Assembly (NCBI GenBank): GCA_902769875.1
Contig: CACXQV010000003.1
Location: forward strand, 29,134 to 93,133
Reading direction: 5' to 3'
Length of the DNA stretch: 64,000 nucleotides
Source: an uncultured Bacteroidia bacterium
GTDB taxonomy: Bacteria; Bacteroidota; Bacteroidia; Bacteroidales; F082
Below, in pieces: positions 41,781-50,266 of this stretch (position 1 is its first letter; each line of letters starts with the position of its first letter). The translations under genes and the position numbers were made by a program. A model generated the notes under the pieces. It was not told the origin of the DNA. It saw nothing but the letters and a program-made list of their open reading frames with translations, and searched no databases.

Positions 41781-42890
41781 TTAGGGGCTTCCGTGCAGGT
41801 TCTTCCTGAAGGCTTGCCGGAACTCGCTGTGCAAGCCTCGGAAGGCCTGCTTGGGGAAGGTTTTGGCCAAGTGGAAGAAATCGATGAAGATGCAGATGAA
41901 GGCATGCATCTTTTGGAGGAGCCGCTGCTTGGGGCGGTTCGTCTTGAAGCGGCGCCGGCGCCTGAAGTTGCCTTCTTCCATGATGCATTCGTAGAGCTTG
42001 CGCTGCCGGCGCGGGCTTATGGTGGCGCCGAAAGGCATCTCCCCGGCGGGCAGGCCCAAACAGCTGACCAAGAGGTTGCCAAAGGCTTGCCAAGGCTCCA
42101 TGACGTGCATCGTTTCAAGATAGCGGTGCAGCTTGTCCAAATCGAGCTGCCCATGGTAGCTGTGCAGGGTGATGGCCACGTCGCTCAACTGTCTCAGTCC
42201 CACGCCCGTGGTCAGGAAATGGTGCCAGGCGTGGAAGAAGGTGAAGAACACCATGAATTCCTTGGAGGGCACGGTTATTTCGAGGCCTTCCCAACGGACA
42301 CGCCTCGCTTCGTCGGTGAGGCCTTCCTGCTCGATGGGAGCATACACGCCTTCCTCGTCGGAGTCGATTTCGTCGGCGCTCACGCGGTGTACCTCCATAG
42401 GATACTGCCCGAACTCGATGTTGTAGTGCCGCCCGATGTCGGTTTCCTCGCCCCAGTTGTAGCCGCCCGGCAAGGAGCGCAAGAGGCGGCAAGCCTCGTG
42501 GAACTTGTCGCGCCTGACGAACAAGTCGATGTCGCCAAACTGCCTGACGTTGGGGTTGGGATAGAGCATCGCCAAGCTGAAGCCCTTGAGCAACACGGGC
42601 TCGATGTCGTGCTCGCGCAGCAGCTTCACCGCCGACACCAGAATCTGCTTCAGGTGCATCTGGTTGAACAGGTTGGAACGCATGCCTGTCATCATCTTGG
42701 CGAGCATTTCGGGCTCGGGCTTGTTGCCGTCGGTGAGGCGGGTGGCCACATCGGCAAGCAAGGCCGCGTTGCCGTGATGCTCGGCAATACGCATCACACC
42801 TTCCCAATCCACATGATCGGCGAGGGTGGGCTGCGTGTTCCAAAGGGCGGCACGAAGCAGGGTGAAATATTGGGTTTCGGTGGCGGTCAT
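41781..42890 (-). CDS. nucleotidyltransferase family protein
   Basis: About 369 residues. It matches the NTP_transf_5-type family found in peptide-modification clusters: VLLKGFSLAMLYPNPNVRQF then GDIDLFVRRDKFHEAC holds the G(D)xD metal-binding motif, and later FMVFFTFFHAWHHFLTTGVG and LRQLSDVAITL complete the fold. In lasso clusters such as paeninodin, a relative accompanies an HprK-like kinase. I use the ATG at 42890; the GTG at 42896 is also in frame. Fourth gene in the unit that starts at 44522. Confidence 0.82.
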   Translation of the reverse strand: MTATETQYFTLLRAALWNTQPTLADHVDWEGVMRIAEHHGNAALLADVATRLTDGNKPEPEMLAKMMTGMRSNLFNQMHLKQILVSAVKLLREHDIEPVLLKGFSLAMLYPNPNVRQFGDIDLFVRRDKFHEACRLLRSLPGGYNWGEETDIGRHYNIEFGQYPMEVHRVSADEIDSDEEGVYAPIEQEGLTDEARRVRWEGLEITVPSKEFMVFFTFFHAWHHFLTTGVGLRQLSDVAITLHSYHGQLDLDKLHRYLETMHVMEPWQAFGNLLVSCLGLPAGEMPFGATISPRRQRKLYECIMEEGNFRRRRRFKTNRPKQRLLQKMHAFICIFIDFFHLAKTFPKQAFRGLHSEFRQAFRKNLHGSP

Positions 42891-42921
42891 TCTCACACCT
42901 TTATTAATTAATAGCCAATGA

Positions 42922-43191
42922 TTAATTGTCGATGATGTCGGCTTCCTTCCATGTTTGGATTAATGCTTCTACGTCTTTCTCGGCGGCTTCGCGGCTGATG
43001 TCGTATTCGGCAGTCAGCAGGCCGACCAACGTTTCGGCATCGAATTCCTTGTCTTCCACTTCTTTCCAGAGGAAGGCAGCCGTTTCGTTCATCGAAATCA
43101 TACGGCTGAAGTCGACGGCTTCGAGCCCTTCGGCCACAAGGATGAACTCCTTGCCCAAAGGACGCAATATAAGACCTTTCTTAGTTTTCAT
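42922..43191 (-). CDS. PqqD-like peptide-binding (RRE) protein
   Basis: The 89-residue protein matches the PqqD fold: MKTKKGLILRPLGKEFILVA, then VDFSRMISMNETAAFLWKEV and FDAETLVGLLTAEYDISREA, ending in a helix with DVEALIQTWKEADIIDN. PqqD-like RiPP recognition elements bind leader peptides and hand them to modifying enzymes. It sits between the peptidase and nucleotidyltransferase genes, 17 and 31 bp away, in the same orientation. Confidence 0.9.
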   Translation of the reverse strand: MKTKKGLILRPLGKEFILVAEGLEAVDFSRMISMNETAAFLWKEVEDKEFDAETLVGLLTAEYDISREAAEKDVEALIQTWKEADIIDN

Positions 43192-43208
43192 ATCTATTTG
43201 ATTTGTAA

Positions 43209-43646
43209 TTATTTATTAAACAACTTAACGCTTTTTCTATAGGCTTTCAGGAGGTAGCGCCTCATGGGCAAGGCTTTTCGCCACAGCCTGCCTTTGCCCG
43301 GCTTGCGACGGCGGTTGTGGGGCGTGATGATTTCGACCACCTTGCCGAACACATCGGAACGCGAGCCCTGCTCGGTGCCTTTCAGGTTGCCGTCGCCCAT
43401 CAGCGTGACCTTGTCGCCATCGAGCGCGACGATGCGATGCAGCACGAAACGCTCGCCGAAACGGGCCAACACAATGTCGCCCACCTGCAAGCTGTCGGGC
43501 TTCAGCATTCTCACCTTGTCCACCTCGCCACGGATGAAGGGCAGCATGCTGTTACCCTTGGGCGTCATCACCACTTCGCGGCCTTCGCTGAGCAGTTGGG
43601 CGATTTCGCTCATCAGCACCTCGTTAGGCAAGTAGACCTTCTCCAT
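43209..43646 (-). CDS. S24/S26-type peptidase
   Basis: A 145-residue protein with the signal-peptidase motif MTPKGNSMLPFIRGEVDKVR, nucleophile Ser33, then VGDIVLARFGERFVLHRIVA. The expected general base is His70 (LHRI), as in the ER/archaeal type, rather than the Lys of bacterial type I enzymes. The next strand is KVTLMGDGNLKGTEQG. There is no membrane span, so it may act in the cytoplasm, for example by removing a leader peptide. It starts six bases after the kinase gene. Confidence 0.82.
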   Translation of the reverse strand: MEKVYLPNEVLMSEIAQLLSEGREVVMTPKGNSMLPFIRGEVDKVRMLKPDSLQVGDIVLARFGERFVLHRIVALDGDKVTLMGDGNLKGTEQGSRSDVFGKVVEIITPHNRRRKPGKGRLWRKALPMRRYLLKAYRKSVKLFNK

Positions 43647-43652
43647 ACCACA

Positions 43653-44522
43653 TTATTGCGACACGGTCTTATAGCACAGCCACGCCGCTTCGGCGTTGGG
43701 CAGGCATTTGAGTTGGAAGCAAGGCACGGCACTGATGATTTTCTCGTTGGTGGCGTGCAAACCATCGGCGATGGCCTTGATGAAACGATAGCCTGAATAG
43801 GAGACGTACATAACGGCGTAGGCCTCCAGCATCGACAGCCTACGAATCTGGTTCTCCTTGGCCTGAAAAAGACTGACGACGGCCCCAATGGGGAAATCGA
43901 GGTTACGGTAGCAGGGTGTTTTTCCGCTCCATGGTGAGCCAAACACCCGCGCTTCGCCGTTGTCCATCACGCGAATCACAGGGTTGTCGTCGTTGAGCAG
44001 TTCGCAACCTCCGATATTATCGATCCACAGTTTGCTGTGGGTGCTTTTTCCGGTGCCGCTCTTGCCGAGGAAGAGGTAGGCTTTCCCGTCTTTCACGGTC
44101 ACCGACGAATGCATCAGGAGCGTATTGAGCGGCGCCGTCGACATGGCATACATCAGCATCATCACCGTGTTCAGCGAGAAGCGCATGCTTCCGAGGATGC
44201 GGAACTCGGCGGTGGAGAACGCCTTGTCAGCAATCAGGAAAACCCTGACGGGAGCCTCGAGCGTGGGCGCGACTTCCATCAGCCATTTGCCTTGCCACTC
44301 GTAGAGCTCGATGCGAGGCATATCAGGACGCTCGCAACTCACCGTAGCCTTTTGTTTGTCAGAAGTGTTAGGCATTGCATCGATAAGGCTTGCGGTAAAC
44401 ACGACATTGCCTTCATTTTCGGTGACAAAAGGTTGGTAAGGTGTCATTTCGTTCCAAACCAGACTGTTGTCGGGCATGACAACCGAGAACTTGTGACCAG
44501 CGACTTGATATGTTCTTTTCAT
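43653..44522 (-). CDS. HprK-like serine kinase
   Basis: A 289-residue protein. The Walker A motif LFLGKSGTGKSTHSKLW (residues about 151-166) is of the HPr kinase/PEPCK type, followed by LLNDDNPVIRVMDNGEARVF and GSPWSGKTPCYRN. The N-terminal region differs from true HprK. Such proteins occur in peptide clusters where they phosphorylate Ser at the peptide C-terminus or act as partner for a nucleotidyltransferase. First gene of the unit, with the promoter at 44539. Open reading frames extending further upstream are antisense to lnt. Confidence 0.85.
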   Translation of the reverse strand: MKRTYQVAGHKFSVVMPDNSLVWNEMTPYQPFVTENEGNVVFTASLIDAMPNTSDKQKATVSCERPDMPRIELYEWQGKWLMEVAPTLEAPVRVFLIADKAFSTAEFRILGSMRFSLNTVMMLMYAMSTAPLNTLLMHSSVTVKDGKAYLFLGKSGTGKSTHSKLWIDNIGGCELLNDDNPVIRVMDNGEARVFGSPWSGKTPCYRNLDFPIGAVVSLFQAKENQIRRLSMLEAYAVMYVSYSGYRFIKAIADGLHATNEKIISAVPCFQLKCLPNAEAAWLCYKTVSQ

Positions 44523-44538
44523 CGGACAGAATTTTTGG

Positions 44539-44546
44539 CAAAAGTA
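44539..44546 (-). promoter_or_regulatory. -7 box of the kinase-peptidase-PqqD unit
   Basis: CAAAAGTA on the plus strand gives TACTTTTG on the minus strand, 16 bp before the kinase start at 44522. Confidence 0.6.
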
Positions 44547-44559
44547 CGACAAAAAAGCG

Positions 44560-44567
44560 TACCTTTG
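44560..44567 (+). promoter_or_regulatory. -7 box of lnt
   Basis: TACCTTTG lies 21 bp before the ATG at 44589, back-to-back with the kinase promoter. Confidence 0.65.
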
Positions 44568-44588
44568 CCCGAAATTTTGAAAATTCTT

Positions 44589-46256
44589 ATGGAAAAAACG
44601 AAAAAAAACCACGGGAAAGCCAAACGCGAAACGCGAAACGGACGCACATATAACATAATAATGGCCATCCTGACCGGTGGCTTGCTCACGGCGGCGTGGC
44701 CCACATGGGGCATTGCGCCATTGGTTTTCGTCGGCTTGGTCCCCCTGCTGATGATGGAAGACCGCATCGCGAAAGGAGGCGGGGGCAAGCTGTTCTGGGT
44801 GTCGTTTCTCGCCTTCCTCATTTGGAACGTGGCCACCACATGGTGGATTTGGAACGCCACCCCCGCCGCCACCGCCGCGTGGATACTCAACTCGATCTTC
44901 ATGGCAACGGTGTTTTGGCTGTTCCACATCACCAAGAAGAAAGTCTGCAACCAGCCTTGGGGCAACCTTTTCCTCATCCCCTACTGGATGGCCTTCGAGC
45001 TGCTCACCTATTGGTGGGCCGCCAAATGGCCTTGGCTCAACTTGGGCAACGTGTTCTCCTCGACCGTGAGCTGGGTGCAATGGTACGAATACACAGGCGT
45101 GGCCGGCGGAACGCTTTGGGTGCTGCTCGTCAACATATTGATAGCCAACATCCTGCAATATTTCAAGACGAAAGAGGCCAAGCCTTTGATGATTAATATC
45201 GGTTTGGAATTGGCAATCCTTTTGGTGCCTATCACGGTCAGCAAGAGCATCTACAAACATTACGAAGACCAAGGCACCGACACGGAAGTCGTCGTGGTGC
45301 AGCAAAACTGCGACCCATGGAACGAGCAGTTCGACCGGCAGTTTTACGACCAAGTGATCCAGAACAACATTAATTATTCGCTGCCCTTGGTGACACCCAA
45401 GACGCGGTTTGTCGTCAGTTCCGAATCGGCCATACAGGAAGGCATTTGGCTGCACGAGACCGACCAAGTGAGGGCCTTGCACCAGCTCCACGACTACATC
45501 AAACGTGTGCCACAAGCCTGTTTCGTCATCGGCGGCACCACCTACGAGTTTGTTCCCAAAGGCATGGAAGACGACTTTCCGGCGCGGCAAATCGAAGGCA
45601 CTAACCGTTACTACTATTGCCACAACTCAGCCCTTCTCATCGACACGACCCGCATGCAGCACCGCAACAAGTCGCAGCTCACGCCCGGCGTGGAAGCCAT
45701 TCCCGAATGGATGGGCTTCTTGAAGAACTACAGCATCACGATGGGCATCGCACGCGGCACTTTGAAAACCGACCCCGAAGCCAAGGTGATGACTTTCGGC
45801 GACCACAAAGTGGGCGTCCCGATTTGCTACGAGTCGGCCTTCGGCGAATACGTCAGCACATTCTGCAAGAAGGGCGCCGACCTGCTCTTCGTCATCACCA
45901 ACGACGGCTGGTGGGGCGACACTCCGGGCTACCGCCAGCATTTCGAGTTCTCGAAACTGCGCGCCATCGAAAACCGCCGCTGCGTGGCCCGCTCGGCCAA
46001 CACGGGCCGGTCGGGGTTCATCAACCAACGCGGCGTCGTGCTCCAGCAAACCCATTACTGGGTGCCCGACGCCATCCGCGACACGCTGAAAGCCAACACG
46101 AAAGTCACCTTCTACGCCAAGCACGGCGACTACCTGAGCCGGATGGCCGTTTACCTCACCTTTGTGCAGGTCATCACACTTGTGGTCGTGTCGCTGTTGG
46201 GAATCGGCAAAACCAAGAAGGCCGAGCTGTCGAAGCCCAAGAAAAAGAAGAGATGA
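44589..46256 (+). CDS. lnt: apolipoprotein N-acyltransferase
   Basis: A 555-residue enzyme adding the third acyl chain to lipoproteins. The N-terminal half holds several spans (IIMAILTGGLLTAAWPTWGI, WNLFLIPYWMAFELLTYW region). The C-terminal half is a nitrilase domain with catalytic Glu in EVVVVQQN...VVSSESAIQEG, Lys/Glu near GVEAIPEWMGFLKNY and Cys in VGVPICYESAFGE. WWGDTPGYRQHFEFSKLRAI and SANTGRSGFIN are family signatures. It overlaps the Dus gene by four bases. Confidence 0.95.
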   Translation: MEKTKKNHGKAKRETRNGRTYNIIMAILTGGLLTAAWPTWGIAPLVFVGLVPLLMMEDRIAKGGGGKLFWVSFLAFLIWNVATTWWIWNATPAATAAWILNSIFMATVFWLFHITKKKVCNQPWGNLFLIPYWMAFELLTYWWAAKWPWLNLGNVFSSTVSWVQWYEYTGVAGGTLWVLLVNILIANILQYFKTKEAKPLMINIGLELAILLVPITVSKSIYKHYEDQGTDTEVVVVQQNCDPWNEQFDRQFYDQVIQNNINYSLPLVTPKTRFVVSSESAIQEGIWLHETDQVRALHQLHDYIKRVPQACFVIGGTTYEFVPKGMEDDFPARQIEGTNRYYYCHNSALLIDTTRMQHRNKSQLTPGVEAIPEWMGFLKNYSITMGIARGTLKTDPEAKVMTFGDHKVGVPICYESAFGEYVSTFCKKGADLLFVITNDGWWGDTPGYRQHFEFSKLRAIENRRCVARSANTGRSGFINQRGVVLQQTHYWVPDAIRDTLKANTKVTFYAKHGDYLSRMAVYLTFVQVITLVVVSLLGIGKTKKAELSKPKKKKR

Positions 46257-47308
46257 GAGCGCCATTCCTATCGTTAGGCCCGTTCCAAGGCATCACCGAC
46301 GCGCCGTTCCGCAACGTGTTCAAACGACACTTCGGCGGCATCGACAAATTCTACACCCCCTTCTTCACCGGCATCCAAAAAGACCACGCCAAGAACTTGC
46401 AGGTTGAGGAAATCGACCCGAAATACAACGATGTGGAGACACTCACGCCGCAAATCCTCAGCACCGATGCGGAGGAAATCTTGCGCTTCGCCAAGCAATG
46501 CAAGCAGTTTGGCTACAAGGAAGTCAACCTCAACATGGGCTGCCCGTTTCCACGAGTGGCCAACAAGAAACGCGGCTGCGGCCTCCTGCCCTATCCTGAC
46601 ATGGTGGAAACGATGCTGGAGCGCATTTTCGAGGAAATCGACATCAATTTCAGCGTGAAATGCCGCCTTGGTTATTTCAGTCCCGACGAAATCGAGGCCA
46701 TCATCCCGATTTTCAACAAGTTCCCCTTGAGCGAACTGATCATCCATCCGCGCATCGGGAAGCAGCTCTACAAGGGCGAGGCCGACGTGGAGCGGTTCAA
46801 AGCATTAATACCTTATATTAATGCGCCGCTGGTTTACAACGGGGACATTTTTTCGGTGGAGAGTTTCGGGAGAATCAAAGGAACAATAGAGCCTCAGTCG
46901 TGTCAGGGATTGCCAGCCAAGCCTGAAACGACACCAACAGAAGGAGCAACACCCGGCAGCGTCATTGCGGGCAACGACCCGCAATCCACTCCACTTAATG
47001 GCTATATGCTGGGACGAGGCATTCTGGCGAATCCTTTTTTGGCAGAAGACATTCGAGGAGGCGCATGGAATGCGCCTGAACGGAAGGAACGGCTGCACGC
47101 CTATATCATCGACCTTTATGAGGACAGGCTGCGCCATGCCGGCGGCAGCCCGAAGGTTTTGGGACGAATGAAGGAATTGTGGTCGTATCTGATGCAATCT
47201 TTTGAAGATCCGCAGAATGTGTGGCGAAGAATCAAGAAGATTAATGCATTGAGGGAATACGAGGATGCGGTAGAAGAAATCTTCAATTCAATAGAATTGA
47301 ATTTATAA
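46253..47308 (+). CDS. tRNA-dihydrouridine synthase family protein
   Basis: A 351-residue FMN enzyme reducing uridines in tRNA: GPFQGITDAPFRNVFKRHFG, KEVNLNMGCPFPRVANKKRG (catalytic Cys), FSVKCRLGY, ELIIHPRIGKQLYKG and LVYNGDIFS. Between VESFGRIKG and NGYMLGRGILANPFLAE lie about 35 extra residues (TIEPQSCQGLPAKPETTPTE...GNDPQSTPL) encoded by two palindromic elements. They fall in a loop that is short in relatives. It is transcribed with lnt. Confidence 0.92.
   Translation: MRAPFLSLGPFQGITDAPFRNVFKRHFGGIDKFYTPFFTGIQKDHAKNLQVEEIDPKYNDVETLTPQILSTDAEEILRFAKQCKQFGYKEVNLNMGCPFPRVANKKRGCGLLPYPDMVETMLERIFEEIDINFSVKCRLGYFSPDEIEAIIPIFNKFPLSELIIHPRIGKQLYKGEADVERFKALIPYINAPLVYNGDIFSVESFGRIKGTIEPQSCQGLPAKPETTPTEGATPGSVIAGNDPQSTPLNGYMLGRGILANPFLAEDIRGGAWNAPERKERLHAYIIDLYEDRLRHAGGSPKVLGRMKELWSYLMQSFEDPQNVWRRIKKINALREYEDAVEEIFNSIELNL
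46898..46985. repeat. in-frame palindromic elements in the dus gene
   Basis: The first palindrome pairs TCGTGTCAGG with CCTGAAACGA (about 46898-46931, one mismatch, 14-base loop). The second is ATTGCGGG-CAACGA-CCCGCAAT at 46964-46985, whose arms are identical to the element in hemW at 27571. Confidence 0.87.
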
Positions 47309-47310
47309 AT

Positions 47311-47474
47311 TTCATAATCTTTGATTTTCAATAATATACAAAATCATAATAATGAATAGAAACATTATTTTTAGTTGATTTTAGTGTTTTTATATACTAT
47401 AAATATCATAATTTTAGTATTCATAAACTTTGATTTTTTATTATTTTTAGTGAATAGAAACATTTTTTCAACAG
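47311..47474. repeat. AT-rich repeats before the fourth ATPase gene
   Basis: TTCATAAwCTTTGATTTT occurs at 47311 and 47420, and TGAATAGAAACATT at 47353 and 47451. TTTTAGT recurs at 47379, 47412 and 47445, each 33 bp apart. The block ends about 28 bp upstream of the ATPase promoter. No gene is seen in this stretch. Confidence 0.75.
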
Positions 47475-47501
47475 AAATACAATGAATCAAAATATTATTC
47501 G

Positions 47502-47509
47502 TACCTTTG
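47502..47509 (+). promoter_or_regulatory. -7 box of the fourth ATPase gene
   Basis: TACCTTTG lies 20 bp before the ATG at 47530. Confidence 0.65.
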
Positions 47510-47529
47510 CGGCGAAAATCTAAAACGCT

Positions 47530-48738
47530 ATGAAAGAACTGGAAGACCTGGAAGAAATCATGCGAAGTCATCGCAACAAATTGGCCACCGTGGGAACCAA
47601 TTTCCACAGGAACCTCTACTACCAAATCGATTGGGACGACCGCCTGATTGGCATCAAGGGGCCACGCGGCTGCGGCAAGACCACACTGCTGCTGCAACGC
47701 ATCAAGGAAGAGTTTTCCGACACAGGGAAAGCACTCTACATTTCGTTGGACAACCTTTGGTTCGCCTCACACAACCTGATGGACCTCGTGGACTACCACT
47801 ACACGCACGGCGGGACGCACCTCTTCATTGACGAAGTGCATCATCATCCCTATTGGCAAACCCTGCTGAAGAACATCTACGACGACTATCCTCAGATGAA
47901 CGTCGTCTATACCGGCTCGTCGATGCTGAGGATGGACCATAAGCAAGGTGACCTTTCGAGGCGGCAGCTGGTGTATCACCTGCCTGGGCTTTCGTTTCGC
48001 GAATACCTTGAGTTTGAGGGACTTTACCGATGCAAGCCATTTGAATTGGACGACATCTTGAAGAACCACGTCCGAATCGCCAACGACGTTTGCGAGAAAA
48101 TCATGGTGCTGCCCGCATTTGAGAAATATTTGAAGCAAGGCTACTACCCCTTCTACAAGGAAGTGAAAAAAGGCTATGCCATGCGCTTGCAACAAGTCAT
48201 CAACCAAGTGATTGAAAACGACTATCCAGCCATTGACGAAGTGTCGATGTCGACCATCCGCAAGACCAAGAAAATGCTGATGATTTTGGCGGAAAAGGTG
48301 CCGCAAACTCCCGTGATGACCGAGCTTTACGCCGAGTTGGACACCGACCGCAACCAAGGCCTGAAAATGATGCACGCCTTGGAGCGCGGCGGCTTGCTCG
48401 GACTGCTCTCCAGCGAGGCCAAGAGTTTCAAAAACCTTGCACGACCCGACAAGATTTTCCTGAACAACCCCAACCTGATGTACGCCCTGACCGCGAGGCC
48501 TGAAATCGGAACTGTCAGGGAGACCTTCTTCTTCAACCAACTGAGCCAAACGCAAACGGTGACCTTCCCGAAGAAAGGCGACTTTGCGGTGAACGGGAAA
48601 TACCTCTTCGAGGTGGGCGGCAAGAACAAGAGTTTCGACCAAATCAAGGACATCGAGGACAGCTTTTTGGCCTTGGACGGCATAGAAGTCGGGCACCACA
48701 ACAGGATTCCACTTTGGGTGTTCGGGATGATGTATTGA
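47530..48738 (+). CDS. AAA family ATPase with DUF4143-like C-terminus
   Basis: The 402-residue protein has Walker A GPRGCGKTTLLLQRI near residue 44, Walker B-like LFIDEVHHHPYW and VVYTGSSMLRM. The C-terminus has FAVNGKYLFEVGGKNKSFDQ, resembling a PD-(D/E)XK core, and ends IPLWVFGMMY. It is the closest relative in the window of the ATPase at 1894, but diverged throughout. It is a single gene with its own promoter and its own repeat block upstream, and is followed at once by a GGGACnnC array. Confidence 0.88.
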   Translation: MKELEDLEEIMRSHRNKLATVGTNFHRNLYYQIDWDDRLIGIKGPRGCGKTTLLLQRIKEEFSDTGKALYISLDNLWFASHNLMDLVDYHYTHGGTHLFIDEVHHHPYWQTLLKNIYDDYPQMNVVYTGSSMLRMDHKQGDLSRRQLVYHLPGLSFREYLEFEGLYRCKPFELDDILKNHVRIANDVCEKIMVLPAFEKYLKQGYYPFYKEVKKGYAMRLQQVINQVIENDYPAIDEVSMSTIRKTKKMLMILAEKVPQTPVMTELYAELDTDRNQGLKMMHALERGGLLGLLSSEAKSFKNLARPDKIFLNNPNLMYALTARPEIGTVRETFFFNQLSQTQTVTFPKKGDFAVNGKYLFEVGGKNKSFDQIKDIEDSFLALDGIEVGHHNRIPLWVFGMMY

Positions 48739-48895
48739 TGACACGGGACTACGGGACGCGGGACTACGGGACACGGGACACGGGACTACGGGACGATGTC
48801 CGTCTGTCTTGCAATGACGCGAGACGCGAGACCATGGGACGTGGGGCAACGCCCACCCGTCCCGAAGTCTCGCGTCTCGTAGTTTCGCGTCAACA
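48739..48895. repeat. GGGACnnC array with inverted second half
   Basis: Starting at the base after the ATPase stop, units such as GACACGGGACTACGGGACG run forward to about 48795. From about 48865 the reverse complement appears (CGTCCCGAAGTCTCGCGTCT). GACGCGAGAC pairs with GTCTCGCGTC and GTGGGGC-AAC-GCCCAC lies near the centre, so the whole can fold as a long hairpin between two convergent genes. Confidence 0.88.
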
Positions 48896-48897
48896 AA

Positions 48898-50130
48898 TCA
48901 TTCAAACGAGGCGATGGCCTTCTTGATGATTTCGATGGCTTCGCGGAGTTCGGCCTCGGTGATGACCAAGGGCGGCGCGAAGCGGATGATGTGCTGGTGG
49001 GTGGGCTTGGCCAACAGGCCGAGGTCGCGCATCTTGAGGCACACATCCCAGGCTTCCTTGCCGTCTTTAGGTTTGATGATCACGGCATTGAGCAAGCCTT
49101 TACCACGCACTTTCTCAATCATTGGGCTCTTGATCTTGCCGATTTCCTCGCGGAAGATCTTTCCGAGACGCTCGGCGTTTTCCATCAGGTGCTCTTCCTT
49201 GATGACCTCAAGGGCGGCGATGCTCACGCGGGCTGCAATCGGGTTGCCGCCGAAGGTAGAGCCGTGCTCGCCGGGCTTGATGTTCAGCATGATGTCGTCG
49301 TCGGCCAACACGCAGCTCACCGGCACCACACCGCCACCAAGGGCCTTGCCCAAGATGAGGATGTCGGGGCGCACGCCTTCGTGGTCGCAAGCCAGCATCT
49401 TACCCGTACGGGCGATACCGCACTGCACCTCGTCGGCCATGAACAGCACATTGTGCTTCTTGCAGATGTCGTAGCACTTCTTCAGGTAGCCTTCATCGGG
49501 AACGTAAACGCCAGCCTCACCTTGGATGGGCTCCAGCAGGAATCCGGCGATTTCGTCGCCTTCCTTCTCGAGCACTTTCTCAAGGGCGTCGGGGTCGTTG
49601 TAGGGGATGCGGATGAATCCGGGGGTCATCGGGCCGTAATTGGCATAGCTCTCGGGGTCGTTGCTCATGGTGATGATGGTGATGGTGCGGCCGTGGAAAT
49701 TGCCTTCGCAGCAGACTATTTTCACCTTGTCGTTCGGGATGCCCTTCTTGACTACACCCCAACGGCGGGCGAGCTTCAGGCCCGTTTCGTCGGCTTCGGC
49801 GCCCGAGTTCATGGGCAACACCTTGTCGTAGCCGAAGTATTCGGTCACATATTTTTCCCACACGCCGAGTGCGTCGTTATAGAAGGCGCGGCTGCTGAGG
49901 GTGAGGCGCTCGGCCTGGTCGGTCAAGGCCTTCAGGATTTTCGGGTGGCAATGGCCTTGGTTGACAGCGGAATAGGCCGACAGGAAGTCGAAATATTCTT
50001 TTCCTTCGACGTCCCACACTTTGGCGCCCTTACCTTTGGCGAGGACGACCGGCAGCGGGTGATAGTTATGGGCACCGTACTTGGCTTCGAGGTCCATAGC
50101 TTGTTGTGATGATGTGATTTTCTCGATCAT
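48898..50130 (-). CDS. rocD: ornithine--oxo-acid aminotransferase
   Basis: A 410-residue PLP enzyme of the class III aminotransferases. [75 protein letters not shown] and the PLP-Lys motif [20 protein letters not shown] are typical of RocD, which converts ornithine and 2-oxoglutarate to glutamate semialdehyde. Length is normal. A -7 box lies at 50250. Confidence 0.95.
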   Translation of the reverse strand: MIEKITSSQQAMDLEAKYGAHNYHPLPVVLAKGKGAKVWDVEGKEYFDFLSAYSAVNQGHCHPKILKALTDQAERLTLSSRAFYNDALGVWEKYVTEYFGYDKVLPMNSGAEADETGLKLARRWGVVKKGIPNDKVKIVCCEGNFHGRTITIITMSNDPESYANYGPMTPGFIRIPYNDPDALEKVLEKEGDEIAGFLLEPIQGEAGVYVPDEGYLKKCYDICKKHNVLFMADEVQCGIARTGKMLACDHEGVRPDILILGKALGGGVVPVSCVLADDDIMLNIKPGEHGSTFGGNPIAARVSIAALEVIKEEHLMENAERLGKIFREEIGKIKSPMIEKVRGKGLLNAVIIKPKDGKEAWDVCLKMRDLGLLAKPTHQHIIRFAPPLVITEAELREAIEIIKKAIASFE

Positions 50131-50249
50131 GTTTGTTGTTGTTTATTGTTGGTTGTTGAATCGTTTAGTCGTTGATGCAGGGCGCAGGACTCCAGACACG
50201 CCACACAAGGTGGCCGGGCCTGCCGAAGCGCCGCTACCCTATCGGGGTG

Positions 50250-50257
50250 CAAAGGTA
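50250..50257 (-). promoter_or_regulatory. -7 box of rocD
   Basis: CAAAGGTA on the plus strand gives TACCTTTG on the minus strand; the leader is about 115 bases and includes a trace of GGGAC-type repeat at about 50176-50200. Confidence 0.55.
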
Positions 50258-50266
50258 AGTTTTTTT

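Noticed and set aside
41745-42911. 388-codon plus-strand open frame
   Set aside because: It is antisense to the nucleotidyltransferase gene, which has a clear family motif.
41482-44522. Lasso peptide cluster in the strict sense
   Set aside because: No asparagine-synthase-like cyclase or transglutaminase-like leader protease is present in or near the cluster, so only a RiPP-like label is justified.
44523-45623. N-terminal extension of the kinase open frame
   Set aside because: The extension runs antisense through lnt; the real start is the ATG at 44522 behind a -7 box.
48991-50109. 372-codon plus-strand open frame
   Set aside because: It is antisense to rocD.
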